Part shown: positions 13,721-22,049 of the stretch, in pieces
How positions within the stretch are numbered: the stretch's first letter is position 1
Layout of the letters: every line of letters begins with the position of its first letter
Source: Sutcliffiella horikoshii DSM 8719
GTDB taxonomy: Bacteria; Bacillota; Bacilli; Bacillales; Bacillaceae_I
Length of the DNA stretch: 64,000 nt
Assembly (NCBI GenBank): GCA_001648575.1
Contig: LQXN01000063.1
Span: 62,001-126,000 of the forward strand
Direction of reading: 5' to 3'
The notes under the pieces: model-generated
What the model saw: the letters and a program-made list of their open reading frames with translations, nothing else
What the model was told of the DNA's origin: nothing
Databases searched by the model: none
Position numbers and translations under genes: made by a program

Positions 13721-15010
13721 CTAGACTCTGAACTTCGCGATCATGCGCTTGAGGTTGCTTGCTTGTCCTGCAAGCTCTTGGGAGATCTTCTCCACATCTG
13801 CTATCATGTTTGCTTGTTCTTGGGTCGTCGCGGTGACTTCTTCAGCACCTGCGGAGGTTTCTTCGGCAATCGCCGCGACCTCTTGCGACTGGCGGGCTGT
13901 CGTTTGGATGCTGTCCATCTGACGGTCCACTAATTCCGCAATCTGTTTGACGGAAGCCGCGACCTCAAGTACGGAGTTTGTCATTTCCGCTATCACTTCG
14001 TTGGTTGCCGTCCCTTTTTCCGCTTCGAGATTGGCCGCTTTTACCTGGCCCGTGATTTGCGTGACGACATTTTTCACTTCTTCTTGGATGTTTTTGATAA
14101 GCTCAGAAATTCCTTGTACCGCCTTGGCGCTCTCATCGGCAAGTGAGCGGACCTCCTCAGCAACCACGGCAAAGCCGCGACCATGTTCCCCGGCACGCGC
14201 AGCTTCGATGGAAGCATTCAATGCCAAGAGGTTTGTTTGACCGGCAATATCTCCGACAAGTGAGATGATGTTTTCAACTTCTTTTGCATTTTTTTCAAGA
14301 CGTTCAACCGCCTTCAAGGACGTTTGGTTTTCTCCTGCAAGCTTGTGGATGCCGGATACCAGGGAATGGATGACTTCTTTGCTTTCATCCAGATCCTTGA
14401 CCATTTCTTCTGATAACTGTTGGGACGAGGTCGCTTTTTCATGGACCTCATCAGCGATTTTAATGACTTCTTCCACTGATTCTGCTGTGTCCTGGATGGA
14501 AGAGGCAGAGCTCTCGGCACCCTTGGCAATCTCCTCTATCGTCAGGGAGATGCTTTCTGCCTGTTCAGATGCCTGCATCGAGACTTCGCTGATTTCTTCC
14601 ACCTTTTCATTCGTTTTCTCAAACGTCTGATTAATCGTTTTTACCATGTCTCGCAAATTATGTAGCATTAGATTGAACGCAGTCCCGACCGCATTGATCT
14701 CATCATGTGAGTTGGAGACCGGCACGTCTTCGGATAGATCTCCGTTGGCAGCTTTCTGAGCCACTGCCTCTAACTGTTGCAAAGGCTTCGTGATGTAGCC
14801 TGCTGCAAAAAACGCCAGAATACCGGACCAAGCAATCCCAAGAACCAATGTCAGCACTGTAAAAACATTCGTACTCATGATCCCATCGACATAATCGACT
14901 AAAAAATAGATGAAAAATCCACTCACCGTGTAGGTGATGACCGCTAAAATCGTAGTGAACAACACAAGCTTGTAACGTAACCCAAACTTAAATTTCCCTT
15001 TTTCCCCCAT
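13721..15010 (-). CDS. Methyl-accepting chemotaxis protein without an extracellular sensor
   Basis: 429 residues. Two transmembrane helices lie close together near the N-terminus, separated by only a few residues (around [14 protein letters not shown]), so there is no extracellular ligand domain. A HAMP-like linker ([19 protein letters not shown]) and the full cytoplasmic signalling domain follow, with the hairpin tip [20 protein letters not shown] that contacts CheA and CheW. AAGGAGGAAGTATG precedes tandem ATGs at 15013 and 15010; spacing favours 15010. It interrupts the rpiB-ywlE order known from B. subtilis. It may sense membrane or cytoplasmic state rather than an external ligand (inference). 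Confidence 0.9.
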   Translation of the reverse strand: MGEKGKFKFGLRYKLVLFTTILAVITYTVSGFFIYFLVDYVDGIMSTNVFTVLTLVLGIAWSGILAFFAAGYITKPLQQLEAVAQKAANGDLSEDVPVSNSHDEINAVGTAFNLMLHNLRDMVKTINQTFEKTNEKVEEISEVSMQASEQAESISLTIEEIAKGAESSASSIQDTAESVEEVIKIADEVHEKATSSQQLSEEMVKDLDESKEVIHSLVSGIHKLAGENQTSLKAVERLEKNAKEVENIISLVGDIAGQTNLLALNASIEAARAGEHGRGFAVVAEEVRSLADESAKAVQGISELIKNIQEEVKNVVTQITGQVKAANLEAEKGTATNEVIAEMTNSVLEVAASVKQIAELVDRQMDSIQTTARQSQEVAAIAEETSAGAEEVTATTQEQANMIADVEKISQELAGQASNLKRMIAKFRV

Positions 15011-15067
15011 CATACTTCCTCCTTCATGCATGGACGAAAAGGAAAGTTCCCGCGACCTGCATGAGTG

Positions 15068-15496
15068 CTAGTTTAATTTTTTCACAACAAACTCAATTAA
15101 CTCTTGAAGCTCTTCAAATGTCCCGCGATATGTGGCCACAGAACCTCCGAACGGATCTGATACTTCCCCCGTCTGTTCCACGAACCCTTTAAGCGTATAA
15201 GTTTTCCCCACACTGCCGGGATAACTGTTTTCCAATAGCATTTTATGCTGGGTGGTCATGGTGAAAATATAGTCCGCCCATTCCACTAGCTCATCTGATA
15301 CCTGGGCCGAACTATGCTCAACAGGCAGGCCTTTCTCCTTCAAAACTTCCTGGGCCTGGCTTGATGCCGAACTTCCCGGCATCGCAAACACACCAGCCGA
15401 CTTTACCTCCACACCCTGCATTTCACGTCCGGCCATGATAGCAGCCGCCATCGGACTACGACACGTATTCCCTGTGCACACAAACAATATATTCAT
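15068..15496 (-). CDS. ywlE: Protein-arginine phosphatase YwlE
   Basis: Low-molecular-weight phosphatase fold, 142 residues. The P-loop is CTGNTCRS with nucleophile Cys7 and Arg13; Thr11 is the residue that makes YwlE select phospho-arginine over phospho-tyrosine. The general acid is Asp114 in VSDPFGG. In Firmicutes it opposes the McsB arginine kinase in protein quality control and the CtsR stress response. AAGGAGGAG lies upstream of the ATG. Confidence 0.95.
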   Translation of the reverse strand: MNILFVCTGNTCRSPMAAAIMAGREMQGVEVKSAGVFAMPGSSASSQAQEVLKEKGLPVEHSSAQVSDELVEWADYIFTMTTQHKMLLENSYPGSVGKTYTLKGFVEQTGEVSDPFGGSVATYRGTFEELQELIEFVVKKLN

Positions 15497-15611
15497 ATCC
15501 TGACTCCTCCTTTTTTCCTTATTATAGACAAAAAGAAAGAAGAAGAAATAGTCATAAAGACACTCTCCCTTCTTATTTCGGCAATATATAAGAAAATTTT
15601 AGCTTGAAATG

Positions 15612-15639
15612 AAAAAAAGACCTCCCCAAGGTCCTCTTT
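15612..15639 (-). terminator. Terminator overlapping the stop of the 92-codon membrane gene
   Basis: On the minus strand AGGACCT-tgggg-AGGTCTTTTTTT; the stem is short, the T-run is long, and the upstream arm starts at the stop codon. Confidence 0.65.
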
Positions 15640-15916
15640 AAGTTCCAAATAATAAAAAAGGGAAAACAAGGTATACGACAGTGGTCGAAAACTTGAAGAT
15701 GTAGGCCGATCTCTGCCTCTTCAACTGCATATCTTCCATCGCCAAGGCGAAACTGATCACTGCAAGCAGCCAAAAAACAATTTTAAATTGCAATATATTG
15801 AATTCCACCAAGAAATTCATTGCCAGCAAACCGAAGATCACCGCACTCCCAAGTACTTGAATGTACAACACCGGCTTTACCCTCTTCGCATAAGCCTCTC
15901 TCCAATTGTTGACCAA
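15638..15916 (-). CDS. Small membrane protein, unknown function
   Basis: 92 residues with three hydrophobic segments (LYIQVLGSAVIFGLLAMNFL, VFWLLAVISFALAM, VVYLVFPFLLFG) and short basic loops. The start is TTG (15914-15916) behind GCGGGTGAG. I do not recognise the family. It sits alone between ywlE and mntP with its own terminator. It is a plausible gene by codon pattern and signals, but no role can be given. Confidence 0.65.
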   Translation of the reverse strand: MVNNWREAYAKRVKPVLYIQVLGSAVIFGLLAMNFLVEFNILQFKIVFWLLAVISFALAMEDMQLKRQRSAYIFKFSTTVVYLVFPFLLFGT

Positions 15917-16009
15917 GGACTCACCCGCTTTCTTTTTCTATACATTATTTTCTACACGCATAACAAATATTCCTTCTAGTAGAAAAGTCCTGTTCAAGAA
16001 ATTTTTGAT

Positions 16010-16564
16010 TCAGGTGAAAAACAACAGCTTAATCCCAAACCCAAGCAGGATACTCCCTCCAAGCGCTTCACTGTAAGAGCCAAGCCAGCCTTGTAGCTTC
16101 CTGCCAAAAATCAATCCCAGCCATGTCAACAGCATGCTTACCGCACCAAACAAAAGAATTGCCAGCATCGTCTTTGCTCCGTATATGCCAAGGCTCAATC
16201 CCACCGAAAAACTGTCCAAGCTCACACTGAGCGCAAAAATAAACAACCCAGCCCCTACCGGCGTGATCATCGGCCCATCGTCCTTTTTAAACGAAGAAAA
16301 CATCATTTGCAATCCAAGCATCAAAAGCAGCAAACCGCCGATAATCGTTGCGATTGAACCAAACTCCTTCGACAGAACCTTGCCAATCGCCATCCCCCCA
16401 AGCGGCATGAATATATGAAAAATACCGATCGTCACTCCTATGTAAAAGATCTGCTTGAGCCTGAGCTTGATCATGCCCATGCCAAGTCCCACTGAAAAAG
16501 CGTCCATCCCAAGTGCAATCGCCATCAACATTAGAGTCATGAATTCCCCAACCAAAGTCGTCAT
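16010..16564 (-). CDS. mntP: Manganese efflux pump MntP
   Basis: Six-helix membrane protein of 184 residues, UPF0059 family. The two inverted halves each carry the acidic signature: [12 protein letters not shown] near 19-30 and [12 protein letters not shown] near 115-126. It exports Mn(II) when manganese is in excess. GGGAGGGCGGAGA precedes the ATG. Only about 125 bp separate it from tsaC, mostly a terminator, and I see no yybP-ykoY manganese riboswitch in front. It corresponds to ywlD in the B. subtilis order. Confidence 0.92.
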   Translation of the reverse strand: MTTLVGEFMTLMLMAIALGMDAFSVGLGMGMIKLRLKQIFYIGVTIGIFHIFMPLGGMAIGKVLSKEFGSIATIIGGLLLLMLGLQMMFSSFKKDDGPMITPVGAGLFIFALSVSLDSFSVGLSLGIYGAKTMLAILLFGAVSMLLTWLGLIFGRKLQGWLGSYSEALGGSILLGFGIKLLFFT

Positions 16565-16654
16565 TCTCCGCCCTCCCTTGGACTTGTCTCTTTCAAGATA
16601 TGCACAAGCTTTCGGGAATAGAAGAAAAATGGTACAAGTTGGGGTTTTCAGATG

Positions 16655-16686
16655 AAAAAAGGGCCTCCAGTGTGCGAGGCCCTTTC
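16655..16686 (-). terminator. Terminator of tsaC
   Basis: On the minus strand AAAGGGCCTC-gcacactg-GAGGCCCTTTTTT, a perfect 10-bp stem with six T, immediately after the stop codon at 16689. Confidence 0.9.
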
Positions 16687-16688
16687 GT

Positions 16689-17744
16689 TTATTCTTTTAT
16701 AATCCTATGTCCAGCCGCCTTTTCCAGCCGGTTCATGATGGCGACTCCGACTCCCTGTTCAGGGTAAACTTCACTATAAATAATATCCACATCTGTTGCA
16801 TTGAACGCCCGGAGCGCATCATACAATTGGGTTGCGACAGTGGAAAGATCAGTTTTCGTTCCGCATGCAATGGCCGTGATACCCGTTGTGTTCATTGCGG
16901 AAATGGTTTCTTCTGTGGCTAAAAGCCCGACTTTCTTGCCTTCTGAGAGCGAAACGGAAATCGTCCTTTGCAGGAACTCCTTGCTTCCATCGATCAAATA
17001 CACTGGTGCCACCGGAGCATAGTGTGTGTACTTCATACCTGGTGACTTTGGTTTATGCTGTTCCTCCTGATGGATAAGCGCAGGGTCCACCTCAACATCG
17101 CCCACCACTTCCTCCAGCTGCTCTTTTGTTACGCCGCCCGGACGTAAAATAAGGGGAACATCTGCCGTACAATCAACTACCGTGGATTCCAAACCGACAC
17201 CAGTTGCCCCGCCATCCACAATTCCGGATATTTTGTGGATTAAATCCTCTTCCACGTGCATGGCAGTTGTCGGACTTGGCTTGCCGGACAAATTGGCACT
17301 CGGTGCTGCTAGCGGCAGTCCGGAAATCTCCATTAAAGCCTGTGCCACCGGGTGATCAGGCATCCTTACAGCAATCGTATCAAGTCCTGCCGTCACATAT
17401 TGCGAGACTCCTTCTTTCTTGGGAAGGACAAGCGTAAGCGGCCCCGGCCAGAATGCATCCATCAGCTTTCGAGCCGTTTCATTCAGGTTATCCACAAGGA
17501 CTGTGAGCTGCTCTTTTTTAGAAATATGCACAATCAAAGGGTTGTCGCTCGGACGTCCCTTTGCTTCAAAAATCTTTAATACGGCCTGATCTGACAAGGC
17601 ATTTGCACCAAGTCCATACACCGTCTCCGTCGGAAAGGCGACCACTTCCCCCTCTATTAAAAGGTCAGAAGCCTCCTTAATCTGTGGATAACTATATTTA
17701 ATTGGATCCTGCTTATCCACAGTCCATAATTTCGTATTCATCAT
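16689..17744 (-). CDS. tsaC: Threonylcarbamoyl-AMP synthase (Sua5/YwlC type)
   Basis: Makes L-threonylcarbamoyl-AMP from threonine, bicarbonate and ATP, the first step of t6A modification at position 37 of ANN-decoding tRNAs. The 351-residue length shows the long Sua5 form: a YrdC domain in about 1-230 with the signature [15 protein letters not shown] (about 35-49) and SGKPSPTTA, joined through [12 protein letters not shown] to a Rossmann-like Sua5 domain. GAGGGATTA precedes two adjacent ATGs. The first 60 bp of the gene carry two perfect DnaA boxes. Confidence 0.95.
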   Translation of the reverse strand: MMNTKLWTVDKQDPIKYSYPQIKEASDLLIEGEVVAFPTETVYGLGANALSDQAVLKIFEAKGRPSDNPLIVHISKKEQLTVLVDNLNETARKLMDAFWPGPLTLVLPKKEGVSQYVTAGLDTIAVRMPDHPVAQALMEISGLPLAAPSANLSGKPSPTTAMHVEEDLIHKISGIVDGGATGVGLESTVVDCTADVPLILRPGGVTKEQLEEVVGDVEVDPALIHQEEQHKPKSPGMKYTHYAPVAPVYLIDGSKEFLQRTISVSLSEGKKVGLLATEETISAMNTTGITAIACGTKTDLSTVATQLYDALRAFNATDVDIIYSEVYPEQGVGVAIMNRLEKAAGHRIIKE

Positions 17745-18125
17745 TAATCCCTCATTCTACAATCTATTAACATGTGAATATGTAAGGTTTTTCAACTGAA
17801 AGTATAAAGAACTTCCCCAAATAACACAAGCCTTATCCACAAACTGTGGATAAAGCCTCACCAAACCGTGGATAACTATGTGAATAATGTGGAAATCCCC
17901 GTTTAAAAGGGGAATTGCAAAGGATTTCCATTGTGCGTTAATGCGTTAACTGACTGATAAGGGGTCTGACCCGCTATGCGTTAATGCGTTAACATACCGC
18001 AAAGGGGTCTGACCCCTTTCTATAGTTCGCACACCATGAGAGTGCAGTCGGCTTGTTGGGTGATTTCATGGAAGAAGGGGGATGCGAGCATGGTTTGTGG
18101 TGCTGTGTGTATAGGTTGTGGATAA
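17683..18125. promoter_or_regulatory. Cluster of DnaA boxes at the ywlC-ywlB junction
   Basis: Exact matches to TTATNCACA on either strand: 17683-17691, 17713-17721, 17833-17841, 17845-17853, 17879-17887 (TTATTCACA) and 18117-18125. One-mismatch sites lie at 17867-17875 and 17773-17781. Chance expectation in about 440 bp is well under one. From memory, the ywlC-ywlB region of B. subtilis is one of the known DnaA-box clusters outside oriC, so this is probably a conserved initiator-titration or regulatory site. Confidence 0.75.
17934..18019. repeat. Family B repeat with doubled 17-bp word
   Basis: The 17-mer TGCGTTAATGCGTTAAC occurs at 17934-17950 and again at 17977-17993, and is itself a near-tandem pair of GCGTTAA. 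Between and after lie GGGGTCTGACCC and, at 18001-18019, the perfect palindrome AAAGGGGTCTGACCCCTTT. The last abuts the ywlB stop codon and can act as a weak terminator. Confidence 0.7.
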
Positions 18126-18460
18126 AAGTTGAGCAGTTCGAAAAATTGGATGAAGTTGTTTTTGTTGGTAACTAGGTAGAGCTGCTCAAGCCCTTTCTTT
18201 TTCGCATGTTGCTGGGTATGCTCGAACATCTGTAAGAGTTGAAACTGTTTAACAGATGGTCCGATGACAAGCGATCTCAACAAACCTGCATTTCCATACG
18301 ATTCTATCCCGATTGTCCCGCAGATGCCTTCATTCTCTTCCTCGAGAATGATGAAGTCCTCTATCTTTTCTTCCAAATTCGTCACATGGATATTTGCTTT
18401 ACGTAAAAACACCTGCAATGCCCAAAGGTCTTCTTGTGTTGCAGATCGCAATACTTTCAT
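18020..18460 (-). CDS. ywlB: GNAT-family acetyltransferase YwlB
   Basis: 146 residues. GNAT features are the N-terminal RSATQEDLWALQVFLRKA, the beta-strand pair around GICGTIGIESYGNAGLLRSLVIGP (acetyl-CoA side) and FFELLNFYPQP near the C-terminus. B. subtilis YwlB has been annotated as an arginine-biosynthesis-type acetyltransferase, but the substrate cannot be read from sequence. GAGGTGAAAGAGT precedes the ATG. One DnaA box lies inside the 3' part of the gene. Confidence 0.8.
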   Translation of the reverse strand: MKVLRSATQEDLWALQVFLRKANIHVTNLEEKIEDFIILEEENEGICGTIGIESYGNAGLLRSLVIGPSVKQFQLLQMFEHTQQHAKKKGLEQLYLVTNKNNFIQFFELLNFYPQPIHTAPQTMLASPFFHEITQQADCTLMVCEL

Positions 18461-18526
18461 ACTCTTTCACCTCATCTAGTAATTTTTCTATTACTACTCT
18501 ATTGAGATGGGTGAAAAAGTAGAACC

Positions 18527-19222
18527 TTATCCAGCAATTTTGTCCCATAGAGAAGATAGAAGTTCTACTAGGAAGAACTGTACTTCCACTTCTGCCGGTT
18601 CCTCATCAACCACAAAATCTTCCGTTTTTGCAGATGCGTTGTCCACTTTGGCTGTCGTGGATGTTGCTGTTGCTGTTGTTGTTTCCTCTTCTTCAAAAGG
18701 AGTTGCGGTTGCTTCCCCATTCGAAAAGTCCAAGAAGCATAAAGGCGGGAATAAAACGCACCACCAATTGGCACCGGTACCTTTTCCAAGTGTGATCAGG
18801 ATTGCTTCATAATCCCCTGCAGGGTAAATGAATTTACCGTACATCTTAGTCGGAAAGTCCACTCTGCCAAAATCGACATTATAAGTTTGGACAAGCCCCT
18901 CTTCAGCCATAACCTCTTCCACGATCTGTTCGATTTCATCCATGTTTCCTGTGATCACTTCGCGGGCATTCTCCATCGAAGTCAAGCCTTCCACCCAAAC
19001 AGTGATTTCCTCGTTCACACGGTCACGGATTTTCCTTTTTAACTCCTGGTCCTGCTCACTATCACTATTGGCCAAGATGCGAAGCCTGATCGCCTCATCC
19101 GGAATCACCATCGCACCATTCTTCACATTTGCCCCTGCTGTTGCCTGCTCCCCCAAAAGTGAAAGGTAAGCCCCCACAAAAAGTAAAACTATATATAAAG
19201 TGATTTTATTTTTCTTCAACAT
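18527..19222 (-). CDS. spoIIR: Stage II sporulation protein R
   Basis: Forespore-made secreted signal that switches on SpoIIGA in the mother cell membrane and so the cleavage of pro-sigma-E. 231 residues from MLKKNKITLYIVL, with a signal-anchor helix, the conserved AIRLRILANSDSEQDQELKR segment and WWCVLFPPLCFLD. The start at 19222 has GGGGGAT upstream; a longer frame to 19258 lacks one. A Thr/Ala-rich low-complexity stretch, TTTATATSTT, follows the conserved core and is encoded by an imperfect triplet repeat. No clear sigma-F promoter was identified. Confidence 0.93.
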   Translation of the reverse strand: MLKKNKITLYIVLLFVGAYLSLLGEQATAGANVKNGAMVIPDEAIRLRILANSDSEQDQELKRKIRDRVNEEITVWVEGLTSMENAREVITGNMDEIEQIVEEVMAEEGLVQTYNVDFGRVDFPTKMYGKFIYPAGDYEAILITLGKGTGANWWCVLFPPLCFLDFSNGEATATPFEEEETTTATATSTTAKVDNASAKTEDFVVDEEPAEVEVQFFLVELLSSLWDKIAG

Positions 19223-19310
19223 ATCCCCCAACTCCCCTCTAGCAAACAGTCTAGGCAAAAACCAAAAATCCTAAACTACTAAAATGCAAAAAGCAGAGGA
19301 AAAAATTTAA

Positions 19311-19450
19311 TAAAGGGGTCAGACCCCTAAAGGAATTCCTTCCCTCATGTCGAACGCGATTCCAAACGAGCAATCAGTGGTTGCCGGGATTGTCATTGTC
19401 GAAAAATATGGGGACAGACCCCCAAAGGGTTTTCTCCCTCCACGTCGAAC
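19311..19450 (+). repeat. Two family B repeats in tandem upstream of spoIIR
   Basis: Copy one, 19311-19353: AAAGGGGTCAGACCCC, then AAAGGAATTCCTTCCCTC, then ATGTCGAAC. Copy two, 19407-19450: GGGGACAGACCCCC, AAAGGGTTTTCTCCCTCC, ACGTCGAAC. The three-part structure is the clearest definition of family B in the window. No gene overlaps; the rest of 19223-19590 shows nothing else I can name. Confidence 0.8.
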
Positions 19451-19590
19451 CCCCCACCTCTCTTTCCAGCAACTTTTTCTTGTTACAGGTTTTTTTTGGT
19501 AGTTTGGTAGTTTTGGTGGTTTTAGGGGGGAGGTTAGGGGGTATATGAATAGAACGTGTTACTTTATTTTTTGAAAGGGAGAATTGCTTT

Positions 19591-19908
19591 ATGAGATCGT
19601 TTACTTGCAACATTGAGTCGTTTCGCATCGGAGAGATGAAGGGTGCGTTCAACCACATCAGCATTCCCATTGTTTTTGAAATTTTAGTCGGAGGGAGATG
19701 GATGACGGGTAAGGCATTTTACCACCATTATCACCGCAGCATTTCCTATGATTCGAATCTTTCTCAACTGATCAACTTGTGCACTGCGGAAAAGAAGGAA
19801 GAAATCCGCCAAGCGTTTGTCAAACACGTTGAAGAACAAACAAATAGAGGCCTGACAATTGCCAGACCTCAATTGGGAAACGGAAACGGAACCATACTGG
19901 AAGCATAA
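19591..19908 (+). CDS. Conserved-looking 105-residue protein, unknown function
   Basis: One of the few plus-strand genes, convergent with prmC and divergent from spoIIR. AGGGAG lies ten bases upstream of the ATG. The protein MRSFTCNIESFRIGEMKG... has no signal peptide or membrane segment, and a helical, charged C-terminal half (AEKKEEIRQAFVKHVEEQT). A gene of similar size and place is known between spoIIR and prmC in B. subtilis (from memory, ywkF). No function is inferred. Confidence 0.65.
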   Translation: MRSFTCNIESFRIGEMKGAFNHISIPIVFEILVGGRWMTGKAFYHHYHRSISYDSNLSQLINLCTAEKKEEIRQAFVKHVEEQTNRGLTIARPQLGNGNGTILEA

Positions 19909-19970
19909 ACCCATATACCGGTGGCGAGACATCAGTCCATCAGCCTATTTCGTATATCGAAAGCGAGACA

Positions 19971-20840
19971 TCAGCCTATCTCGGCAAATACCATCCGGTC
20001 TTTTCCATTGATGTCGAGTACAACCTCTACCTTCGCACCCGGGAATGTTTTTTCAAGCAACGCTTTCACAGCTTCCCCTTGTCCCATTCCTACTTCAAAC
20101 GCCACGATTGCACGTTCCTTCAGCACTTTTGGAAGCTCGTCCATGAAACGCTCATAGAACTCCAGGCCGGATATCCCGCCAACCAATGCGCGGTACGGCT
20201 CAAAATCCTTCACGACCGTTGACAGCCCTTCGTATTCCTTTTGCGGGATATACGGCGGATTGGAGACGACCACATCCACTTTGATATCCTGTTCGATGAA
20301 TGGAAGCAGCAAGTCGCCCTGCAGGAATTCCACTTCTGCAGCAAGTGCTTCTGCATTATCCATCGCAACTTCCAGGGATTCTCCGGCGATATCTGTCGCC
20401 TTCACATCAAGGCGGGTGTTTTCAAGCGCCAATGTGATTGCAATCGCGCCGCTGCCTGTCCCGACATCTACGACACTTAATTTTTCAGAACCGGAACCAA
20501 AGTGCTTTTTCACGCGATCCAGTACTCCTACCACCAATTCTTCCGTCTCCGGCCTTGGGATAAGCACCTCTTCACTGACAAAAAAGCTTCGGCCGTAAAA
20601 TTCTTCTTTTCCCATCAAATACTGGACAGGAATTCCGGCAACATGTTTATGCACGTTGAAAATGAACGAGCTTTGCATCTCCATCGGCATCATTTCTTGC
20701 ATTCTACTAAAAAGCTGTGACCGATCCAATTTCATATGGTGCCGCAACAATAATTCTCCCGCATTTTCGTCGCGATCGTTCTTTTTTAAAAAAGAAGAAG
20801 CCCAGTTCAGGGCTTCGTACACCTTCATGGCCTTCATCAT
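19971..20840 (-). CDS. prmC: Release factor glutamine methyltransferase
   Basis: N5-methylates the glutamine of the GGQ motif in release factors 1 and 2, which raises termination efficiency. 289 residues; SAM-binding [13 protein letters not shown] at 123-135 and the catalytic NPPY at 194-197, with an N-terminal helical domain that grips the release factor. The ATG overlaps the prfA stop codon (ATGA-type), so substrate and modifying enzyme are translationally coupled. Its last codons form part of an imperfect direct repeat that runs into the 3' flank. Confidence 0.97.
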   Translation of the reverse strand: MMKAMKVYEALNWASSFLKKNDRDENAGELLLRHHMKLDRSQLFSRMQEMMPMEMQSSFIFNVHKHVAGIPVQYLMGKEEFYGRSFFVSEEVLIPRPETEELVVGVLDRVKKHFGSGSEKLSVVDVGTGSGAIAITLALENTRLDVKATDIAGESLEVAMDNAEALAAEVEFLQGDLLLPFIEQDIKVDVVVSNPPYIPQKEYEGLSTVVKDFEPYRALVGGISGLEFYERFMDELPKVLKERAIVAFEVGMGQGEAVKALLEKTFPGAKVEVVLDINGKDRMVFAEIG

Positions 20841-21907
20841 TTCTCCATCTGTTCCATTCTTAGCGCTTGGTCTTCCATGATCAGGGCGTCAATGACTTCT
20901 TGAAGCTTTCCTTGAAGGATCTGATCAAGCTTTTGAATGGTCAGGCCGATACGGTGATCGGTTACACGATTTTGCGGGAAGTTGTACGTACGAATACGCT
21001 CGGAGCGGTCACCAGTACCTACCGCTTGCTTACGGTTCGCATCATATTCAGCTTGTACTTCACGTTGGAACTTATCGTACACTCGGGCACGAAGGACTTT
21101 CATCGCTTTTTCTTTATTCTTGATCTGTGATTTTTCATCCTGACAGGAAACCACCGTGTTAGTCGGGATATGTGTCAGACGAACAGCAGACATCGTCGTA
21201 TTAACGGATTGTCCGCCAGGTCCACTTGATGCAAAGGTATCCACACGGATATCCTTGTCATGAATCTCGATTTCCACTTCTTCCGCCTCAGGCAATACAG
21301 CAACCGTTGCCGTCGAAGTATGGATGCGTCCGCCGGATTCCGTCTCCGGGACACGCTGCACGCGGTGGGCACCATTTTCAAATTTAAGCTTGGAGTATGC
21401 CCCTTTACCTGTGATCATGAAAATGATTTCCTTGTAGCCGCCAACACCTGTGGACGCCGCTTCCATCACTTCTGTCTTCCAGCCCTGGGCTTCGGCATAT
21501 CGGCTGTACATGCGGTATAGATCGCCTGCAAACAGCGCCGCCTCATCTCCACCCGCTGCTCCGCGGATTTCCATGATTACGTTCTTGTCATCGTTCGGGT
21601 CTTTTGGCAAAAGAAGAATATGTAGGCGCTCTGCCAAGCTTTCCTGTTGCTCCTCAAGCTCTGAGATCTCCTCTTTCACCATCTCGCGCATATCAGAATC
21701 CAACTTATCTTCAAGCATCGCCTTCGCATCGTCCAGCTGCTCTTTTACCGCCTTGTATTCACGGTAAGCTTCCACCGTCTCATGAATATCGGATTGCTCT
21801 TTTGAGTACTCGCGCAGCTTTTTCGTATCGCTGATGACTTCCGGATCACTCAAAAGCTCCGTCAACTTCTCGTAACGCATCTCTACTGCCTGCAAACGAT
21901 CAAACAC
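20837..21907 (-). CDS. prfA: Peptide chain release factor 1
   Basis: Recognises UAA and UAG and releases the finished peptide. I use the GTG at 21905-21907, six bases after GAGGTGA, giving [15 protein letters not shown] and 356 residues, as in B. subtilis; the ATG two codons upstream sits directly on the ribosome binding site. GGQ is at about 231-233 in [12 protein letters not shown], and the codon-reading tripeptide is PET in [12 protein letters not shown]. Promoter at 21972-22000; operon partner prmC. Confidence 0.97.
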   Translation of the reverse strand: MFDRLQAVEMRYEKLTELLSDPEVISDTKKLREYSKEQSDIHETVEAYREYKAVKEQLDDAKAMLEDKLDSDMREMVKEEISELEEQQESLAERLHILLLPKDPNDDKNVIMEIRGAAGGDEAALFAGDLYRMYSRYAEAQGWKTEVMEAASTGVGGYKEIIFMITGKGAYSKLKFENGAHRVQRVPETESGGRIHTSTATVAVLPEAEEVEIEIHDKDIRVDTFASSGPGGQSVNTTMSAVRLTHIPTNTVVSCQDEKSQIKNKEKAMKVLRARVYDKFQREVQAEYDANRKQAVGTGDRSERIRTYNFPQNRVTDHRIGLTIQKLDQILQGKLQEVIDALIMEDQALRMEQMEK

Positions 21908-21971
21908 GTGCATTCACCTCTATAATATATACAGACAAAATCTGCAATTATTTAATACCTACAACATTCTA

Positions 21972-22000
21972 ATTATAGTATAGGTTAGATGGCGCGTCAA
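21972..22000 (-). promoter_or_regulatory. Sigma-A promoter of prfA-prmC
   Basis: On the minus strand TTGACG (21995-22000), 17-bp spacer, TATAAT (21972-21977). Start of transcription is expected near 21965, about 58 nt before the GTG of prfA. Confidence 0.8.
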
Positions 22001-22049
22001 AACCATCATGGAAATACACCTACTTGCCTTAACCTTTTTTTGACATCAT

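Noticed and set aside
16565-16654. Manganese riboswitch (yybP-ykoY) before mntP
   Set aside because: The space is too short and the conserved loop sequences are not present.
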